NCBI GenBank assembly: GCA_018398765.1
Contig: JAHBMJ010000551.1
Span: forward strand, 1 to 32,500
From: Chromera velia
Taxonomy: Eukaryota > Sar > Chromeraceae
Direction of reading: 5' to 3'
DNA: 32,500 nucleotides
The notes beneath the pieces are model-generated. The model did no database searches. It saw nothing but the letters and a program-made list of their open reading frames with translations, and was not told the DNA's origin. Made by a program: the position numbers and the translations under genes. This document shows, in pieces, positions 30,820 through 32,500 of this stretch. Numbering within the stretch: position 1 is the first letter of the stretch; each line of letters starts with the position of its first letter.

Positions 30820-31308
30820 ATGGCTCCTCCTTTCTCAGTGTGCACGAATTTGATGAAGGCGACCATCGCTTTCACGCTTCTTTTCGGATTCGCCATGGTC
30901 GTGGCTCAGGGTCCGATCAATGAACTGTTCAACTGGATCATCTTTCGGTCAAGGGGTCTTTCTCCGATACTCTCCGCGGGCTCGCCTGGTGAAGACTACG
31001 TGAAGTTTGTGTATGGAATCACGGGGGCAGTCATAGTGGGTTGGATGGTCTCGCTCTATTTGATCGTGTCCAGTCCTCTGTGGAGCAAGCGGGATCCTGT
31101 TGGTTGGAATTTGGTGGGCTGTTCCATGGCCTCCTGGTTTGTTCTCGACACGGCCATGTCCTTTGTGACGGGATTCTGGCCGAACTGTGTGTTGAACGTC
31201 GTTTTTCTTTTTCCCTTTGGGGTCTTGTTGCTGTTGAGTCGTCCCCATTTTGTGAATTCAAATGAAAAGATGGAATCCACTGAGGAGAACGACGCTCTTG
31301 TACAGTGA
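30820..31308 (+). CDS. Small four-helix integral membrane protein, uncharacterised
   Basis: A single exon encodes 162 residues from ATG 30820 (ACAATGG context) to TGA 31306-31308. Four hydrophobic segments lie near residues 11-30, 64-84, 95-116 and 121-140. The first could double as a signal anchor. Family-like features are the GPINELFNWIIF segment after helix 1, YGITGAVIVGWM in helix 2, SWFVLDTAMSF in helix 3 and the short polar tail NEKMESTEEND. Similar small membrane proteins with a buried W-F-V-L-D motif occur as hypothetical proteins in other organisms, but I cannot name a family or function. The Asp in a membrane segment hints at a functional polar residue. The absence of introns contrasts with its neighbours. 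Coding status is well supported by hydrophobic periodicity and the clean start and stop. Confidence 0.83.
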   Translation: MAPPFSVCTNLMKATIAFTLLFGFAMVVAQGPINELFNWIIFRSRGLSPILSAGSPGEDYVKFVYGITGAVIVGWMVSLYLIVSSPLWSKRDPVGWNLVGCSMASWFVLDTAMSFVTGFWPNCVLNVVFLFPFGVLLLLSRPHFVNSNEKMESTEENDALVQ

Positions 31309-31584
31309 CCTCTCAGAGTGTGTTCACTCACCGTGTCGATGGGTGTCAATCTGGATGCCATAGACGCGCCACCTGCAGAGGATGATTCCGCAGCCCCCTT
31401 GTCTCTGCGTACTGCTGTACCCGGAGTAACATGCTCGGCCTGCTTCGCTAAATCGCGAGGTCCCACGAATATACATGAACCACCATAGACCTCTGCATGA
31501 TCTCTCCGGCAAAATATGTTTTTTCTTCAAACTAGTCTTCTAAATTTGACAGTAATTGAAAGCCGACCTATGTATGTGCACATG

Positions 31585-31692
31585 AAGGCCAGCCATTGCG
31601 GGACGCTTCAGTGGCACCGTTCTCTTGCTGCGTGGCTGGGTTTCAGCGCAAGGCCAGCCATGGCGGCAGACTTTCTTGGCACCGTTCGAGCC
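31585..31692 (+). repeat. Imperfect direct duplication, 65-bp period
   Basis: AAGGCCAGCCATTGCGGGAC...TGGCACCGTTC at 31585 recurs as AAGGCCAGCCATGGCGGCAG...TGGCACCGTTC at 31650. No coding or mobile-element context is visible. Confidence 0.75.
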
Positions 31693-31705
31693 GGCCCAGC
31701 ACTGT

Positions 31706-31866
31706 TTCCCTGTTTGTCTGTCTGTTTGTCTGTTGGTTCGCCCGTCCGTCTGTCTGTCTGTCTGCCTACGTGCCTACTTGTCTGTCCGTCCGCGCCCGCC
31801 CGTCCGTCTGTCCGCAGGTATGACATTGTCTGTCTGTCTGTCTGATTGTCGGTCGGTCTGTCTGTC
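31706..31866 (+). repeat. (CTGT)n tetranucleotide tract with CCGT variants
   Basis: CTGT, TTGT and CCGT words run from 31706 to 31866, interrupted by a GC-rich segment near 31790-31815. Confidence 0.9.
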
Positions 31867-32247
31867 AGAAAGAAAGAAAGAAAGAACGAACGAAAGAAAG
31901 GAAGGAAGGAGGGAAGGAAGGAGATAAGGAAAAAAAGAGAAAAAGCAAGGAAAGAAAGGAAGGAGGGAAGGAAGGAAATAAGGAAAAAAAGAGAAAAAGG
32001 AAGGAAAGAAAGAAAGAAAGAAAGGAAGGCAGGAAGGCAGGAACTTCAAGGCAGGAAGGAAGGAAGGAAGGAAAAAAGGAAATAAGGAGAAAAAAGAGAA
32101 AAAGGAAGGAAGGAAAAAAAGAGAAAAAGGAAGGAATGAAAGAAAGAAAGAAAGAAAGAAAGAAAGAATGAATGAAAGAATGAAAGAGTGAAAGAAAGAA
32201 CGAAAGAATGAATGAAAGAAAGAACGAAAGAAAAAAAGATAGAAAAA
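31867..32247 (+). repeat. (GAAA)n/(GGAA)n purine tract with internal higher-order repeats
   Basis: GAAA and GGAA words, with a longer unit (AAGGAGGGAAGGAAGGARAT then AAGGAAAAAAAGAGAAAAAG) recurring at about 31905, 31961 and, more degenerate, 32050. ORFs on either strand are repeat translations. Confidence 0.93.
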
Positions 32248-32500
32248 CGGGGGTATCTTGTGGGTGGGTGCATTGCCAAGTCGAGGGGGGGACCGCAGGA
32301 GCAGAGCCAACGGAAAACTTCACAAGCAGGTAGGTAGGTCCCTGGTTTGCTGGTGTTTTCACGGAGTTTGTCGTCTGTACGTGTCTTTTCTGAATTGTGT
32401 CTGCCTGTCTGCATGTTGGTGTGCCTGCCTGTCTTTGTCTGGCCACTGTCGCTGTTGCTGCTGCTGTTGCTGCTGCTGCAGGGCTGATGCATGCCGAGGG
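32248..32500. other. Window end, no supported gene
   Basis: CAG|GTAGGTAGG at 32325-32336 resembles a donor on the plus strand, and CTG/TTG trinucleotides fill 32450-32480, followed by CAGGGCTGATG. A gene may begin or continue past the edge, but nothing here can be assigned. Confidence 0.35.

Noticed and set aside
31774-32492. Phe/Ser-rich or Lys/Glu-rich ORFs at the window end
   Set aside because: Direct translations of GAAA/GGAA tracts without any independent coding signal.
1-32500. CRISPR arrays, prokaryotic operons, rRNA
   Set aside because: Tandem arrays here are contiguous micro- or minisatellites without spacers; genes are intron-split and no rRNA signature was seen.

Overview
The window is eukaryotic nuclear DNA. 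Protein-coding segments are cut by GT-AG introns whose acceptors mostly end in TGCAG. Introns and spacers are full of long compound microsatellites: CT, GT, TTTC, CTGT and GAAA. GC-rich gene blocks alternate with AT-rich, gene-poor blocks. A sortilin receptor of the kind known from apicomplexans, proteins with tandem C-x-H...C-x2-C-G-G repeats, and this compositional mosaic suggest a photosynthetic alveolate such as a chromerid (Chromera-like). That assignment is inference; no rRNA or organelle marker is present.

Layout. (1) 47-3949, minus: a three-exon VPS10/sortilin-type sorting receptor. (2) 4697-6384, plus: a four-exon secreted protein with two copies of a six-cysteine module, divergent from the receptor across a 747-bp shared upstream region. 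(3) 7182-8897: a foldback-type DNA transposon with terminal inverted repeats of about 270 bp and two short coding remnants. (4) 10122-16071, plus: a large six-exon gene (about 1487 residues) with three clusters of an 18-residue Cys/His repeat and a C-terminal domain that may be SH3/Tudor-like. (5) 16072-21201: no convincing gene; microsatellites, then AT-rich DNA. (6) 21202-25177, plus: scattered candidate exons around a 1-kb simple-repeat tract, ending in a RING-H2-like exon whose reading frame is broken or spliced in a way I cannot resolve. (7) 25180-26430: AT-rich, probably transposon debris. (8) 26696-29810, minus: a three-exon secreted trypsin/V8-like serine protease with an intact catalytic triad, fused to a long C-terminal region with P-domain-like beta modules. 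(9) 30820-31308, plus: a small single-exon protein with four predicted membrane segments. (10) 31585-32500: a short direct duplication and long tetranucleotide tracts.

Three products fit the secretory pathway: the sorting receptor, the cysteine-rich secreted protein and the exported protease. The receptor and the cysteine-rich protein share an upstream region and may be co-regulated. No operon-like relation is implied. All gene models were spliced by eye using reading-frame phase and splice-site sequence.
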